64,000 bases of DNA from Nibrella saemangeumensis (GCF_039541915.1 NZ_BAABHD010000005.1:508332-572331), one strand, 5' to 3'. Positions 33,784-42,935 are shown, counted from the first letter of the stretch. A program made the numbers and translations. Notes: generated from the letters alone by a model not told the origin.

Positions 33784-35100
33784 ATGAATGACGGTAAAGT
33801 TTTATGGAAGACTTTTGTTTTCGTATGCTGTATACTCCTGGGGTACCCGATTGACAGCCATGCGCAATCCTGCAATGGCTCCCTCGGCGACCCCATTGTT
33901 AATCAAACCTTTGGTGCCGGTCGGCTTGGGGCGCTAACGGCCGAGCAAACCACGTATAAATATGTCTCTACCAACTGCGCCAACGATGGTGAATACACAC
34001 TGGCCAGTGCGGTAAACCCGGCTTGTTTTTACGGAACCTGGCACCGGCTTACCGAAGACCACACTCCTGGCGACAAAGACGGCAATATGCTTGTCGTAAA
34101 TGCCTCACACGGAGCCGGCGAATTTTATAAGCAGCAGGTCACGGGGCTTTGCGGAGGAACCACCTTTGAGTTCTCGGTCTGGATTGTCAACCTGATGAGC
34201 CTCCGGACCCCGTCGGTCCCCTGTGTATTAAGGCAGGTCGATCCAAATATCACCATGCGCATTGAGACGACAGATGGCACCCTCATCAAAGCGATCGATA
34301 CCGGCACTATCGAACGCACCGGATCAGCGGCCTGGAAGCGGTTTGCCGCGCTGTTTACCTTGCCCTCCGGTACATCGAGTGTGGTGCTGCGACTGGTCAA
34401 CAATGAAATCGGTGGCTGCGGCAACGACCTGGCGCTGGATGACATTCAGTTCAGACCCTGCGGCCCCCTGCTTCAGGCCAGCTTTGGTGTAGGGTCGGCT
34501 GCCGATACGGTGCTGTGCAGCAATAGTGAACTGGTGATCAACTCTTCGCTCGGATCCGGCTACTCCAATCCTTCTTTCCAGTGGCAGGAAAGCAAAGACG
34601 GCAAGGCCTGGACCGATATTGCCGGAGCCAATACGCCCGTATATACCGTCAACACTACTATTCCCCAGAAAAAGTATTACCGTCTGGTCAGTGCCGAAGC
34701 CGAGAACATCCGGAATTCGCAGTGCCGGGCCGTCTCCACAGCCCTGACTGTTACCACCTGTGCCTGCGTCTTAACCACGTACCTCGATATGTACGTGCCC
34801 ACGGTCTTTACGCCCAATGATGACCGGGTAAACGATACATTTGATATCTATGTCAGCCAAAGCGTACCCGTCGACCTGAAGATTTACAACCGGTGGGGAA
34901 GCGTAGTTTTTGCAACCGCGACCATGGATCAGAAATGGGACGGTAATTACCTGGACCGGCCTTGTCCGCCGGGAGATTATACGTGGGAGGTTAATTACGA
35001 AATAACTGATTTTAAAAACCTACAGGGCCGTTCAAGGGCCGCAGCCGAATGTCCATTGCGTAAAGTAACCCAGCAGGGCCATATTCTGCTACTACGCTAG
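33784..35100 (+). CDS. Secreted protein with CHU_C (T9SS type B) sorting domain
   Basis: A 438-residue exported protein: signal peptide ending SHAQS near residue 28, then a Cys-rich jelly-roll-like domain (~30-230; DKDGNMLVVNASHGAGEFY, LDDIQFRPCGP) resembling carbohydrate-binding modules. An Ig-like domain (~240-320; NPSFQWQESKDGKAWTDIAG) follows. The C-terminal gliding-motility-associated domain (VPTVFTPNDDRVNDTFDI, LKIYNRWGSVVF, WDGNYLDRPCPPGDYTWEV, ending ILLLR) directs type IX export and surface display. No catalytic motif is visible, so an adhesin or matrix-binding role is likely. It stands between the simple hydrolase and the exopolysaccharide cluster. Confidence 0.85.
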   Translation: MNDGKVLWKTFVFVCCILLGYPIDSHAQSCNGSLGDPIVNQTFGAGRLGALTAEQTTYKYVSTNCANDGEYTLASAVNPACFYGTWHRLTEDHTPGDKDGNMLVVNASHGAGEFYKQQVTGLCGGTTFEFSVWIVNLMSLRTPSVPCVLRQVDPNITMRIETTDGTLIKAIDTGTIERTGSAAWKRFAALFTLPSGTSSVVLRLVNNEIGGCGNDLALDDIQFRPCGPLLQASFGVGSAADTVLCSNSELVINSSLGSGYSNPSFQWQESKDGKAWTDIAGANTPVYTVNTTIPQKKYYRLVSAEAENIRNSQCRAVSTALTVTTCACVLTTYLDMYVPTVFTPNDDRVNDTFDIYVSQSVPVDLKIYNRWGSVVFATATMDQKWDGNYLDRPCPPGDYTWEVNYEITDFKNLQGRSRAAAECPLRKVTQQGHILLLR

Positions 35101-35574
35101 GAGAGCTAATACCCAGACATTTAGAAACGCTGAGCAGGAGGTCCGGATTTAAAACCGCTACCTCAGTTTATTAATTTGATATTGTATAAAACTTTTGTTT
35201 GTGGTAGTATTGGACCCTTTACATATGTTTTGCAGGCATAGTGGTCCTATTGCCGGCCAGGTGGTTAACCACCCGACCAGCAATACCCTATGAGCTACGT
35301 ATATTATTAACGTTACAGTTCTCTATCAGGCAGAACAGATCGTGTGCCGGCCGCCAGAAACCAATAGCCGGTACTGATAACCGACTTAAGTTAGTCGTTG
35401 TATGCTGAATAGAGAAAATAGCATTTAACAAGTTTCGCCAAACAAAGCTTTCTACAATGCTGTTACGTTCATCAATGCTGCTCCGTTATACGATCTCCTC
35501 TGGAGACCGGCACTCCGTACGTATACGCCGTGCAGCGTTTCTCATGGCTTAATATTTTCCAACTCAACCTCGTT
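35101..35574. other. 474-bp intergenic region with interrupted palindrome
   Basis: No reading frame of interest on either strand. A palindrome at 35249-35284 has a perfect 14-bp core (GGTGGTTAACCACC, 35260-35273) and outer ATTGC/GCAAT ends, and could be an operator or hairpin. A weak promoter-like pair lies at 35198-35201 (TTTG) and 35224-35232 (TATGTTTTG). This is the leader of the exopolysaccharide cluster, so cluster regulation probably acts here. Confidence 0.45.
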
Positions 35575-36081
35575 ATGAAATCGAAATTTAATTTACTTTT
35601 AGTTGAAGAGAATTTGCACCTGGCCAGCGTTCTGGAGCAGACTCTCAAAACAGATTTTAACATAACTGTAGCTGCAACCGGAAATGAAGCGGTGCGCCTT
35701 CTGGTGGGAGGCAACCAGTTTGATTTCATCATCAGCGAATTAGAATTGACCCATTTTAGCGGCCTGAAGCTGGTCAAACTGATCCGAACCAGTATGCTGC
35801 TACGCCATATCCCCATCCTGATTCTGTCCGGTTCTACCGAGAGCGATACCCGCATTACCTGCCTGGAAGAGGGAGCCGACGGCTGCATCACCAAGCCCTT
35901 CAACCCACTCGAAGTAAAAGCCAAACTGCACGCCATGTTACGGCGGACCAAAACGCAGGTATTCCAGGCTGAAACTCCAACTGTACCTGAGCATTTTGAT
36001 AAGGAGTTTGGAAAACTTAACGTACTCCGCTCCCGTTTGTCGTCTATCCTTCGTGGCTACTCTACTACGGTAGGAGCATAA
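35575..36081 (+). CDS. Stand-alone response-regulator receiver domain with Glu acceptor
   Basis: A 168-residue protein: one receiver domain (residues 5-125) plus a ~40-residue tail with no DNA-binding or output domain. The acidic pocket is E11-E12 instead of the usual D/E-D. The phospho-acceptor position (DFIISELEL) is E55, not Asp. The conserved Ser/Thr is S85 in ILILSGS and the conserved Lys is K107 in CITKPFNP. Asp-to-Glu at the acceptor often mimics phosphorylation, so the domain may be locked active. ATG 35575 is chosen over a GTG at 35530 because receiver homology starts at once. It heads the exopolysaccharide cluster, next to a second receiver-like domain. Confidence 0.85.
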   Translation: MKSKFNLLLVEENLHLASVLEQTLKTDFNITVAATGNEAVRLLVGGNQFDFIISELELTHFSGLKLVKLIRTSMLLRHIPILILSGSTESDTRITCLEEGADGCITKPFNPLEVKAKLHAMLRRTKTQVFQAETPTVPEHFDKEFGKLNVLRSRLSSILRGYSTTVGA

Positions 36082-36165
36082 CCTTAAGCTACCAGGTGTT
36101 TTCTGCGTTCAGGCAGTAACCGCCTGGTAACAGAAACAGCGCTATTGGTTTTGTAACGTCTCCGT

Positions 36166-37395
36166 ATGGATAACTTTACCCTGTATCAACCTATGAATAC
36201 CGTAGATCGTGATCCTACACCCTATATTCTAGTGGTGGAAGACGACGATGGGGTATTTTTTCAGATAGCCAGACTGGTCAATTCAGCCTGTTCAGTGGTT
36301 CATTTCCGGCAGGCACACGAGGCCACCCAATGGCTGCGTGAAGGGCATAAGGTAGACATGATCATTGCCGGCGAAAAAAACGGTGCATTTGACCTGATTG
36401 CCAACATCCGCAACCAGGCAGCGTTTTCGCATACGCCTTTTCTAATTACCAGTAATTATCTGAGCTCCGGTTTATTACAGAACGCTATCCGCTCGGGGGC
36501 TACCGATGTGTTGCTGGTCAACGACAACGACGAAGCCATCAGGGAAAAAATCATGTATTTTTTGTCGTTGCAGTTACCACCTTTCCTGGCCAACCACCAC
36601 TTCTTATCGGGCTCTGTTCTGTTTAAGCTCCCCTGGTGGAAGCGTCTGATCGATATTACCGTTTCGCTGGTAGCGCTGCTGCTCCTGTCACCGGTCCTGC
36701 TGCTGGTGGCGCTGCTAATCCGGCTGGACTCAAGGGGCCCCGTCCTGTACAGTTCCCGGCGGGTAGGTACCAACTTTCATGTGTTCAACATGTTTAAGTT
36801 TCGTACCATGCAACCCAAAGCCGATAAGCTGATCAGGAGCCTGGCCGATCAGAATATTTACAGCAACGGCAAGAGAAACCCTGAGACTAGACAAACAGGC
36901 AGCGGACGGATTCAGCATTTGTGCGACAGTTGCCGGTTGGTTGGCACCACCTGCCAGCGGATACTCTTCGACCAGGACCGCATGGTCTGTGAGTACGAGT
37001 ACCTGCACCGGCAGAAGGAGTCTGCTACATTCCTGAAGTTCAACAACGACCCGCGGGTAACGCGGCTCGGCCGGTTTCTGCGCAATAGCAGTATTGACGA
37101 ACTACCGCAGCTTTACAATATTCTCGTCGGCGATATGTCGCTGGTGGGTAACCGCCCCCTGCCGCTGTATGAAGCGGAAAAGCTGACGACCGATGAATAC
37201 GTTAAGCGGTTTTCGGGACCAGCCGGCCTCACCGGGCTGTGGCAGGTAACCAAACGGGCTAAAGGCCAGGGCCCGATGTCGGAGGAAGAGCGGATCAGGC
37301 TGGACATCCGGTACGCCGAGACGTTCTCCTTCTGGACCGATATGTCGATCATTTACAAGACCTTTTTTAGCTTATGGCAGAAAGAGAACGTGTAA
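36166..37395 (+). CDS. Pseudo-receiver fused to initiating sugar transferase (WcaJ/PglC type)
   Basis: A 409-residue fusion. Residues ~19-135 fold like a receiver (YILVVEDDDGVFFQIARL; acidic E25, D26, D27), but the acceptor position is G69 and the conserved Lys is V118, so phosphorylation is impossible. After a membrane helix (~163-187) comes a polyprenyl-phosphate sugar-1-phosphate transferase domain: RVGTNFHVFNMFKFRTMQPKAD, an insert with CDSC (253-256), C263 and C275, then NNDPRVTRLGRFLRNSSIDELPQLYNIL and MSLVGNRPLPLYEAE. The catalytic DE pair is in SIDELPQ (D311-E312). It should attach the first sugar phosphate to undecaprenyl phosphate. It overlaps the next gene by 22 bp. Confidence 0.9.
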   Translation: MDNFTLYQPMNTVDRDPTPYILVVEDDDGVFFQIARLVNSACSVVHFRQAHEATQWLREGHKVDMIIAGEKNGAFDLIANIRNQAAFSHTPFLITSNYLSSGLLQNAIRSGATDVLLVNDNDEAIREKIMYFLSLQLPPFLANHHFLSGSVLFKLPWWKRLIDITVSLVALLLLSPVLLLVALLIRLDSRGPVLYSSRRVGTNFHVFNMFKFRTMQPKADKLIRSLADQNIYSNGKRNPETRQTGSGRIQHLCDSCRLVGTTCQRILFDQDRMVCEYEYLHRQKESATFLKFNNDPRVTRLGRFLRNSSIDELPQLYNILVGDMSLVGNRPLPLYEAEKLTTDEYVKRFSGPAGLTGLWQVTKRAKGQGPMSEEERIRLDIRYAETFSFWTDMSIIYKTFFSLWQKENV

Positions 37396-38297
37396 AGGCG
37401 ACAGTTCCCCTCGTGTCGATCATTACGATCAATTACAATCAGGCCGAGACAACGCGGCAGTTTCTGGAATCGGCCCGGCATCTGACGTATCCAAACTATG
37501 AGATTCTGGTCGTCGATAATGCGTCTCAGCAGGTGCTGACGACCGTAATCAGTGAGCCGGACTATCCTAATCTCCGCATTATCCGGAGCGAACGCAACCT
37601 GGGGTTCACCGGCGGAAACAACCTCGGTATGCAGGAGGCTAACGGCGACTATTTCTTTATCGTCAACAACGATACGGAACTGACGCCAACCCTGCTGGAA
37701 GACCTGCTTCAGCCATTTGCAGAAGATCCGAAAATCGGTGTTACCTGTCCCAAGATCCGGTTCTTCGATCAGCCGGATCTGGTGCAGTACGCCGGCTACA
37801 GCCCCATGAATATGTATACCGGCACCGCAACACCCGTTGGGGAACGGCAACCGGATAACGGACGCTTCGACCAGCCGTCCCTGACGCACTTTGCCCACGG
37901 TTGCGCCATGATGGTGCGCCGGTCGGTGGTGGAGCAAGTGGGACGGTTTGCCGAACGCTTCTTCCTGTATTACGAGGAGCTGGACTGGTCGCAACGGATT
38001 AAGAATGCCGGTTATCTGATCTACTACCAGGCCTCGGCGCTGATTCTGCATAAAGAGTCTGTCTCGGTGGGGCGGCAAAATCCGCTGAAGACCTACTACC
38101 TGACCCGTAACCGTATCCTGTACATGCGCCGGCATTGTTCGGCTCTGCAGCGCACGGTCTTTTATCTGTTTTTTACCGGGTGCGTCCTGCCCAAACATAT
38201 GCTAACCTACCTGTCGACCGGACGGTTTGCCCACGCCAAAGCATTTGCTAAAGGTGTTTGGTGGAATCTGACCTCGTCGAGTGTATCGGCGGTTTAG
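37374..38297 (+). CDS. Family 2 glycosyltransferase (rhamnosyltransferase-like)
   Basis: A 307-residue cytoplasmic GT-A enzyme: VSIITINYNQAETTRQFLES, LVVDNASQQ, the NLGFTGGNNLGMQEANGDY segment and the metal motif VNNDTELTP. A second conserved region (HGCAMMVRRSVVEQVGRF, YYEELDWSQRIKNAGY) holds the catalytic acidic residues. This set is typical of WbbL-like dTDP-rhamnose transferases, though the donor is not certain. It starts inside the end of the sugar transferase gene, so it is probably translated with it and adds the second sugar. Confidence 0.88.
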   Translation: MAERERVKATVPLVSIITINYNQAETTRQFLESARHLTYPNYEILVVDNASQQVLTTVISEPDYPNLRIIRSERNLGFTGGNNLGMQEANGDYFFIVNNDTELTPTLLEDLLQPFAEDPKIGVTCPKIRFFDQPDLVQYAGYSPMNMYTGTATPVGERQPDNGRFDQPSLTHFAHGCAMMVRRSVVEQVGRFAERFFLYYEELDWSQRIKNAGYLIYYQASALILHKESVSVGRQNPLKTYYLTRNRILYMRRHCSALQRTVFYLFFTGCVLPKHMLTYLSTGRFAHAKAFAKGVWWNLTSSSVSAV

Positions 38298-38323
38298 CCT
38301 GTTAACTGACACCGTACAACACC

Positions 38324-39556
38324 ATGAATAGTTTATACGCGTTCACCTGTTTTCTCTTCTTCTTTCTGACCCTGCTGGTTTTCTATACCTATTTGGGATA
38401 TGGGCTGGTAGCCTGGATACTGGTCAAAACCCGCCGTCGGCTTAATATGGTGCCTCAGCGTCCGGTAATACAGCCGGGTACCCCGTTAGATGTGACCGTA
38501 GTCGTACCAGCATACAACGAACTCGCGTACTTACCGGCCAAACTACAGAACTGCCTCGACCAGGACTATCCGGCCGAGCATCTGCATCTGCTATTCGTGA
38601 TTGAAGGCTCAACCGATGGATCTGCCGAATACCTGGAGCGGATGCAAGCCACGATTCCCAACCTGACCATTATATCCGGCAGCCGCCGGCTGGGTAAGAT
38701 TGAGGCCATGAACAATGTGATGAAGCAGGTAAAAACGCCCATCACCATCTTCACCGACGCCAATACGCAACTCAATACCCAGGCGGTAAGCCGGCTGATG
38801 AAGCGGTTTGAGGTCGAAAACGTTGGGGCCGTAACTGGCGAAAAGAGGATCAGTACTCACGCCAGCGAATCGGCAGCCGGCAGTGGCGAAGGGCTGTACT
38901 GGCGCTACGAGTCCTTCCTGAAACGGCTGGATGCTGAACTGCACACTATTGTCGGCGCAGCCGGCGAATTGTTCGCCATCCGCACCGACCTGTACGAACC
39001 CGTGGAGTCGGATACCCTGCTCGACGATTTCATGATTTCGCTGCGAATAGCGGGCCGGGGGTACCGGGTTGAGTATGAACCTAATGCCTACGCGCTGGAG
39101 CGGCCGTCGCACTCAGTCCGGGAAGAAATGAAGCGCAAGGTCCGGATTGCTACCGGTGGGTTCCAGTCAATATATCGGCTGGCATACCTGCTCAACTTTT
39201 TCAAGTATGGCTGGCTGAGCTTTCAGTACGTGTCGCACCGGGTGTTGCGCTGGGCGGTTACACCGTTCTGCCTGCCTCTGCTGCTGCTGCTGAACGTAGT
39301 CATCCTCATTCAGCAGTACACGTTTGGGACTGATCCGGCCACCGTTTCCTTCTGGTGGGCGATCCTCCTGTTGCAGACCAGTTTTTACCTGATGGCCTAT
39401 ACCGGCTACATCCTGGAAAGCCGGCAAACCCGCTGGAAAGTTGCGTTTGTGCCTTTCTACTTTGTGTTTATGAACTGGTGTGTGCTCCTGGGATTTGCCC
39501 GCTATTGCCAGGGGAACATCTCGGGTGTTTGGGAAAAAGCCCAGCGGGCGCAGTAA
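38324..39556 (+). CDS. Membrane family 2 glycosyltransferase
   Basis: A 410-residue GT2 with an N-terminal membrane helix (about 7-30), a GT-A domain (VTVVVPAYNELAYLPAKLQN, FTDANTQLN for nucleotide/metal binding, GAAGELFAIR acceptor region, LLDDFMISLRIAGRGYRVEYEP with catalytic Asp residues) and two or three C-terminal helices (about 300-395). The domain order matches bacterial cellulose/hyaluronan-synthase-like enzymes without PilZ. It follows the previous GT2 by 26 bp in the same direction. Confidence 0.87.
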   Translation: MNSLYAFTCFLFFFLTLLVFYTYLGYGLVAWILVKTRRRLNMVPQRPVIQPGTPLDVTVVVPAYNELAYLPAKLQNCLDQDYPAEHLHLLFVIEGSTDGSAEYLERMQATIPNLTIISGSRRLGKIEAMNNVMKQVKTPITIFTDANTQLNTQAVSRLMKRFEVENVGAVTGEKRISTHASESAAGSGEGLYWRYESFLKRLDAELHTIVGAAGELFAIRTDLYEPVESDTLLDDFMISLRIAGRGYRVEYEPNAYALERPSHSVREEMKRKVRIATGGFQSIYRLAYLLNFFKYGWLSFQYVSHRVLRWAVTPFCLPLLLLLNVVILIQQYTFGTDPATVSFWWAILLLQTSFYLMAYTGYILESRQTRWKVAFVPFYFVFMNWCVLLGFARYCQGNISGVWEKAQRAQ

Positions 39557-39609
39557 ACGAATGGATTATAAAAGGGTTTCTGAACGTCTGTTTGGCCCTG
39601 GTTTAAAGC

Positions 39610-41109
39610 ATGTTTGATCATATAAGCTTATTACCGGAATCTTTTTATCAGCAGAAGCGACCCTGGTTGTATTACCTGGTAGGCACCCTGGCTGCCCTGG
39701 TGGCTGGATACCTCATTGCTACCCGTGGGGTGGTGGGTTCTGTATTGGTGGTGCTGGTTCCGGTGGCTGCTTTACTTCTAATAGGCGTGCTGCTGGAGCC
39801 GAAAATTGGGCTTTACCTGTTCGTTCAACTAAGCTTTCTGGTACCCTGCCTTACCCGTTTCTTCACCATTGATGCGCCGGTAGGCACTTCACTCGATGGC
39901 ATTCTGATACTGACGGTTGTGGGTATCCTGCTGAATGGAAAACGGATGAACTGGAGCCGCCTGCGCCATCCGGTGTTTTACGTGCTCCTGCTCTGGTTCG
40001 GCTATAATTTTCTGGAACTATTCAACCCCGAAGCACCTAACCGGGTAGCCTGGTACGTACACGTACGGGCCTTTTCGCTTTACTGGCTGTTCGTAGCCTT
40101 TGCGATACTGGTGCTACCCATCACCCGGCTCGACATCAAAATCCTGCTGGGTACCTGGCTGACCTGGTCCTTTTTTGCGGCCATGTGGGCGTATAAGCAG
40201 CAGTATCTGGGCTTAACCGAGACGGAGAGCGCATGGCTCTATAGCGTCGGCTACCATACGCACCTGCTGTTTGGCCGTTTGCGTTGTTTTTCGTTTTACT
40301 CCGATGCCGCCCTGTTCGGAGCCGAAATGACAAGTGTTACGCTGGTGTGTCTCATTCAGGTTATCGAGCAGAAGAAGCTCTGGCGAAAGCTGTTTTTTCT
40401 GTTTCTGGCGCTGGTGTTCTTCTGGGGGTTTGCCCTGTCGGGTACACGCGGGGCGCTCTTTGTGCTGCTGGCGGGCTTTCCGGTTTACCTGATCATGCGA
40501 CGCGACTTCATAAAAATAGCCGTCGGAATTTGCATAGCCGCCCCGCTGCTGTTTCTGCTGATGTTTACCTACGTCGGCAACGCCAACTACGAAATCTACC
40601 GCATCCGGACGGCGCTGAAGCCGATGGAGGACCCGTCATTCCTGCTCCGGCTCGAAAACCAGAAGAAGCTGGCCAACTACCTCAAAGATCTTCCTTTCGG
40701 GGCTGGAATCGGCACCTCGGGGGATGCCGGTACGCGATACTCGCCGGATCACTTTGCCGCCCAGATTCCGCCCGACAGCTGGTATGTAGAACTCTGGATT
40801 GAAACCGGTGTTGTAGGTGTCTCCTTTTACATCCTGATGATTTTACTGATTGGCCTGATAGGCACCTATAAGATCTGGCGGCTGAAAGACCCATGGCTGA
40901 TTAAGACCATGAGTTCGTTCATCGCGGTGTTTGCGGGTATCGCCCTCATGGGATATTCCGGGCACACCATGGGCCAATTGCCTACCTGTTCGCTGTTGTT
41001 TACCTATACCATGCTGTTTACTACCTGCGACCGATGGGAAAAGCCTCGTCAGAAAGAAGGAACCAATGAAGTTGCCGTAACGCGCCGTCCGCACTATGAA
41101 GCAGTTTGA
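39610..41109 (+). CDS. Wzy-type polysaccharide polymerase / O-antigen ligase family
   Basis: A 499-residue integral membrane protein with about ten or more hydrophobic helices, beginning YYLVGTLAALVAGYLIATRG. A large extracytoplasmic loop near residues 330-400 (GNANYEIYRIRTALKPMEDP, GAGIGTSGDAGTRYSPDHFA, PPDSWYVELWIETGVVG) is characteristic of the Wzy/WaaL (PF04932) family. It should join lipid-linked repeat units in the periplasm. The next gene overlaps by 14 bp. Ligase rather than polymerase is possible, but the neighbouring Wzx- and Wzz-like genes favour polymerase. Confidence 0.85.
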   Translation: MFDHISLLPESFYQQKRPWLYYLVGTLAALVAGYLIATRGVVGSVLVVLVPVAALLLIGVLLEPKIGLYLFVQLSFLVPCLTRFFTIDAPVGTSLDGILILTVVGILLNGKRMNWSRLRHPVFYVLLLWFGYNFLELFNPEAPNRVAWYVHVRAFSLYWLFVAFAILVLPITRLDIKILLGTWLTWSFFAAMWAYKQQYLGLTETESAWLYSVGYHTHLLFGRLRCFSFYSDAALFGAEMTSVTLVCLIQVIEQKKLWRKLFFLFLALVFFWGFALSGTRGALFVLLAGFPVYLIMRRDFIKIAVGICIAAPLLFLLMFTYVGNANYEIYRIRTALKPMEDPSFLLRLENQKKLANYLKDLPFGAGIGTSGDAGTRYSPDHFAAQIPPDSWYVELWIETGVVGVSFYILMILLIGLIGTYKIWRLKDPWLIKTMSSFIAVFAGIALMGYSGHTMGQLPTCSLLFTYTMLFTTCDRWEKPRQKEGTNEVAVTRRPHYEAV

Positions 41110-42307
41110 CAGTATCATATGCATTAGCCAGACCCCCTGGCAGGGAAACTTTCAGAAGGCTATTGTGCAACTCATGACCGAGTTGTCTACCCGTCATCGA
41201 GTATTATACGTCGACTATCCGTATACGCTCAAAGACGGTGTGATGGGCGTGCTGGGCCGGCAGCCGAACGTCCCACTTCGGGAGATGGTCAATCTGCGCG
41301 ATCCGCTCACCCGCAAAACGCTGGACAACGGCGGAGAAGCATACATCTGGGTACCGCCGGCTATCCTGCCGATCAACTGGATGTCGGCCGATGCACACGA
41401 TTGGTTTATTCAGTGGAACATTAATCGGCTGGTCAGCGGCATCCGGCAGGTTATGCGCCGGCTGAATATGCAGCGGCCCCTCGTGGTCAACGCATTTCAT
41501 CCGGTGCTGGGCCTGCCCATGATCGGCCAGCTCAATGAATGCGCAACGCTCTACTACTGCTTCGACGAAATTACCGCCGAAGCCTGGATGAACCGGCATG
41601 GATCGCGCTATGAGCAACAGTATCTGCGTAAGGTCGATGCGGTCGTCACCACCTCGGAAACATTACGCCGGGCAAAATCGGCACTGCAGCCGAATGCGTT
41701 CTGCGTCAAAAACGGGGTAAATTTTGCCTTATTCAACCAGGCACAGCAGCTGATTCCGCTGCAGCCAGCCGGACGTCCGGTTGTTGGTTATTTAGGTATG
41801 TCAGACAGCCGGATCAATATTGACCTGGTTGAGTTCTGCGTGCGAACGATGCCGGAAACTGATTTTCAGTTCATCGGCGAGGTCGTTGAAGCACAGGTGC
41901 GGGAGCGGCTGTCGGGGTATCTGAACGTGCAGTTTACTCCGCCCCATCGCCCGGCTGAGTTGCCGCCCCTACTGGCGAAATTGAATGCCGCCATGATTCC
42001 GTACGTGTGTAACGAACATACGTATACGATATATCCGTTGAAGATAAATGAATACTTGGCGGCCGGGCTACCTGTAGTCTCTACCCCGTTCTCGCTACTG
42101 GATGACTTCGAAGGGGTCGTAGAACTGGCCGATACGCCGGAACGATTCGCGCAGGCACTGCAAAGGGCGCTGGCCGACACCAGTACGCAGCGGGTGCAGC
42201 AGCGGGTCGACATGGCCCGCGCTAATTCGTGGGAGGAGCGGGCCAGGGAATTTGAAGCGGTTATTCGGCAGCTTCCAGCCGCGTGGGCACAGGAGCAGCC
42301 GGTGTAG
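41096..42307 (+). CDS. GT4-like (GT-B fold) glycosyltransferase, TuaH-like
   Basis: A 403-residue GT-B type transferase. The N-terminal half contains ICISQTPWQGNFQ and YYCFDEITAEAWM, found in TuaH-like and related exopolysaccharide transferases. The C-terminal half has VGYLGMSDSRINIDL, FIGEV and the donor-binding IYPLKINEYLAAGLPVVSTPF with the catalytic E of the KxxEYLAAG motif. It starts 14 bp inside the polymerase gene. Its last 47 bp overlap the convergent acetyltransferase gene. Confidence 0.85.
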   Translation: MKQFDSIICISQTPWQGNFQKAIVQLMTELSTRHRVLYVDYPYTLKDGVMGVLGRQPNVPLREMVNLRDPLTRKTLDNGGEAYIWVPPAILPINWMSADAHDWFIQWNINRLVSGIRQVMRRLNMQRPLVVNAFHPVLGLPMIGQLNECATLYYCFDEITAEAWMNRHGSRYEQQYLRKVDAVVTTSETLRRAKSALQPNAFCVKNGVNFALFNQAQQLIPLQPAGRPVVGYLGMSDSRINIDLVEFCVRTMPETDFQFIGEVVEAQVRERLSGYLNVQFTPPHRPAELPPLLAKLNAAMIPYVCNEHTYTIYPLKINEYLAAGLPVVSTPFSLLDDFEGVVELADTPERFAQALQRALADTSTQRVQQRVDMARANSWEERAREFEAVIRQLPAAWAQEQPV

Positions 42308-42935
42308 CACCGGGCTTCATCCACTGTTTGGTGGCTTCGTCGTACTGCTTGAGCACACGGGCAGGGTTGCCCCCCACCACCGAGTATGGGGGCACATCGC
42401 GGGTAACCACACTGCCGCCGGCCACCACTGAATGCCGACCAATGGTCACTCCGGCTGTAATAACGGCATTCGCCCCGAGCCAGCATTCGTCTTCGATGAC
42501 AATAGGCCGGGTAGTAACCGGCTGCCGGTGAATGGGCGTTTGGATGTCTTCGTAGGAGTGGTTCAGGCCCGACAGAACAACGTGCTGGGCGATGATCACG
42601 TCGGAGCCGATGGTAACCGGGCCAATCACGACTGAGCCAATACCAACGGTGCAGTTATCGCCAATCGTTACCGCCCCAACGCCGTTATTGACGACCGTGA
42701 AGTCTTCGATAACGCTATAAGCACCCAGGGCGAAGGGGTTAAAGGGCAATACGTCGAGCCGGCAGCTCGACCGAATGGTGGAAGTCCGGTGCCGGCGATG
42801 AATAAACGGGTTGACAAACCAGCTTACCCAACGGCGCGGACGGGCTTCATGCCGGGGAATCAGCAGCCGGTGGACAACCTGTTTTAGGGATGGATTGTCG
42901 GAAAGGTAGCGTTTAATGGAGCCGGAAAATAACAT
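42261..42935 (-). CDS. Hexapeptide (LbH) acyltransferase
   Basis: A 224-residue left-handed beta-helix acyltransferase of the WcaF/maltose-O-acetyltransferase group. Hexapeptide turns are seen at VTIGDNCTVGIGSVVIGPVTIG and IVIEDECWLGANAVITAGVTIG, with the catalytic-type H in LSGLNHSYED and the closing PPYSVVGGNPARVLKQY. It probably acetylates a sugar of the exopolysaccharide. It is the only gene of the cluster on the minus strand, and its 3' end overlaps the preceding GT4-like gene by 47 bp tail to tail. Transcription probably starts in the 220-bp gap before 43156. Confidence 0.87.
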   Translation of the reverse strand: MLFSGSIKRYLSDNPSLKQVVHRLLIPRHEARPRRWVSWFVNPFIHRRHRTSTIRSSCRLDVLPFNPFALGAYSVIEDFTVVNNGVGAVTIGDNCTVGIGSVVIGPVTIGSDVIIAQHVVLSGLNHSYEDIQTPIHRQPVTTRPIVIEDECWLGANAVITAGVTIGRHSVVAGGSVVTRDVPPYSVVGGNPARVLKQYDEATKQWMKPGATPAAPVPTRLEAAE

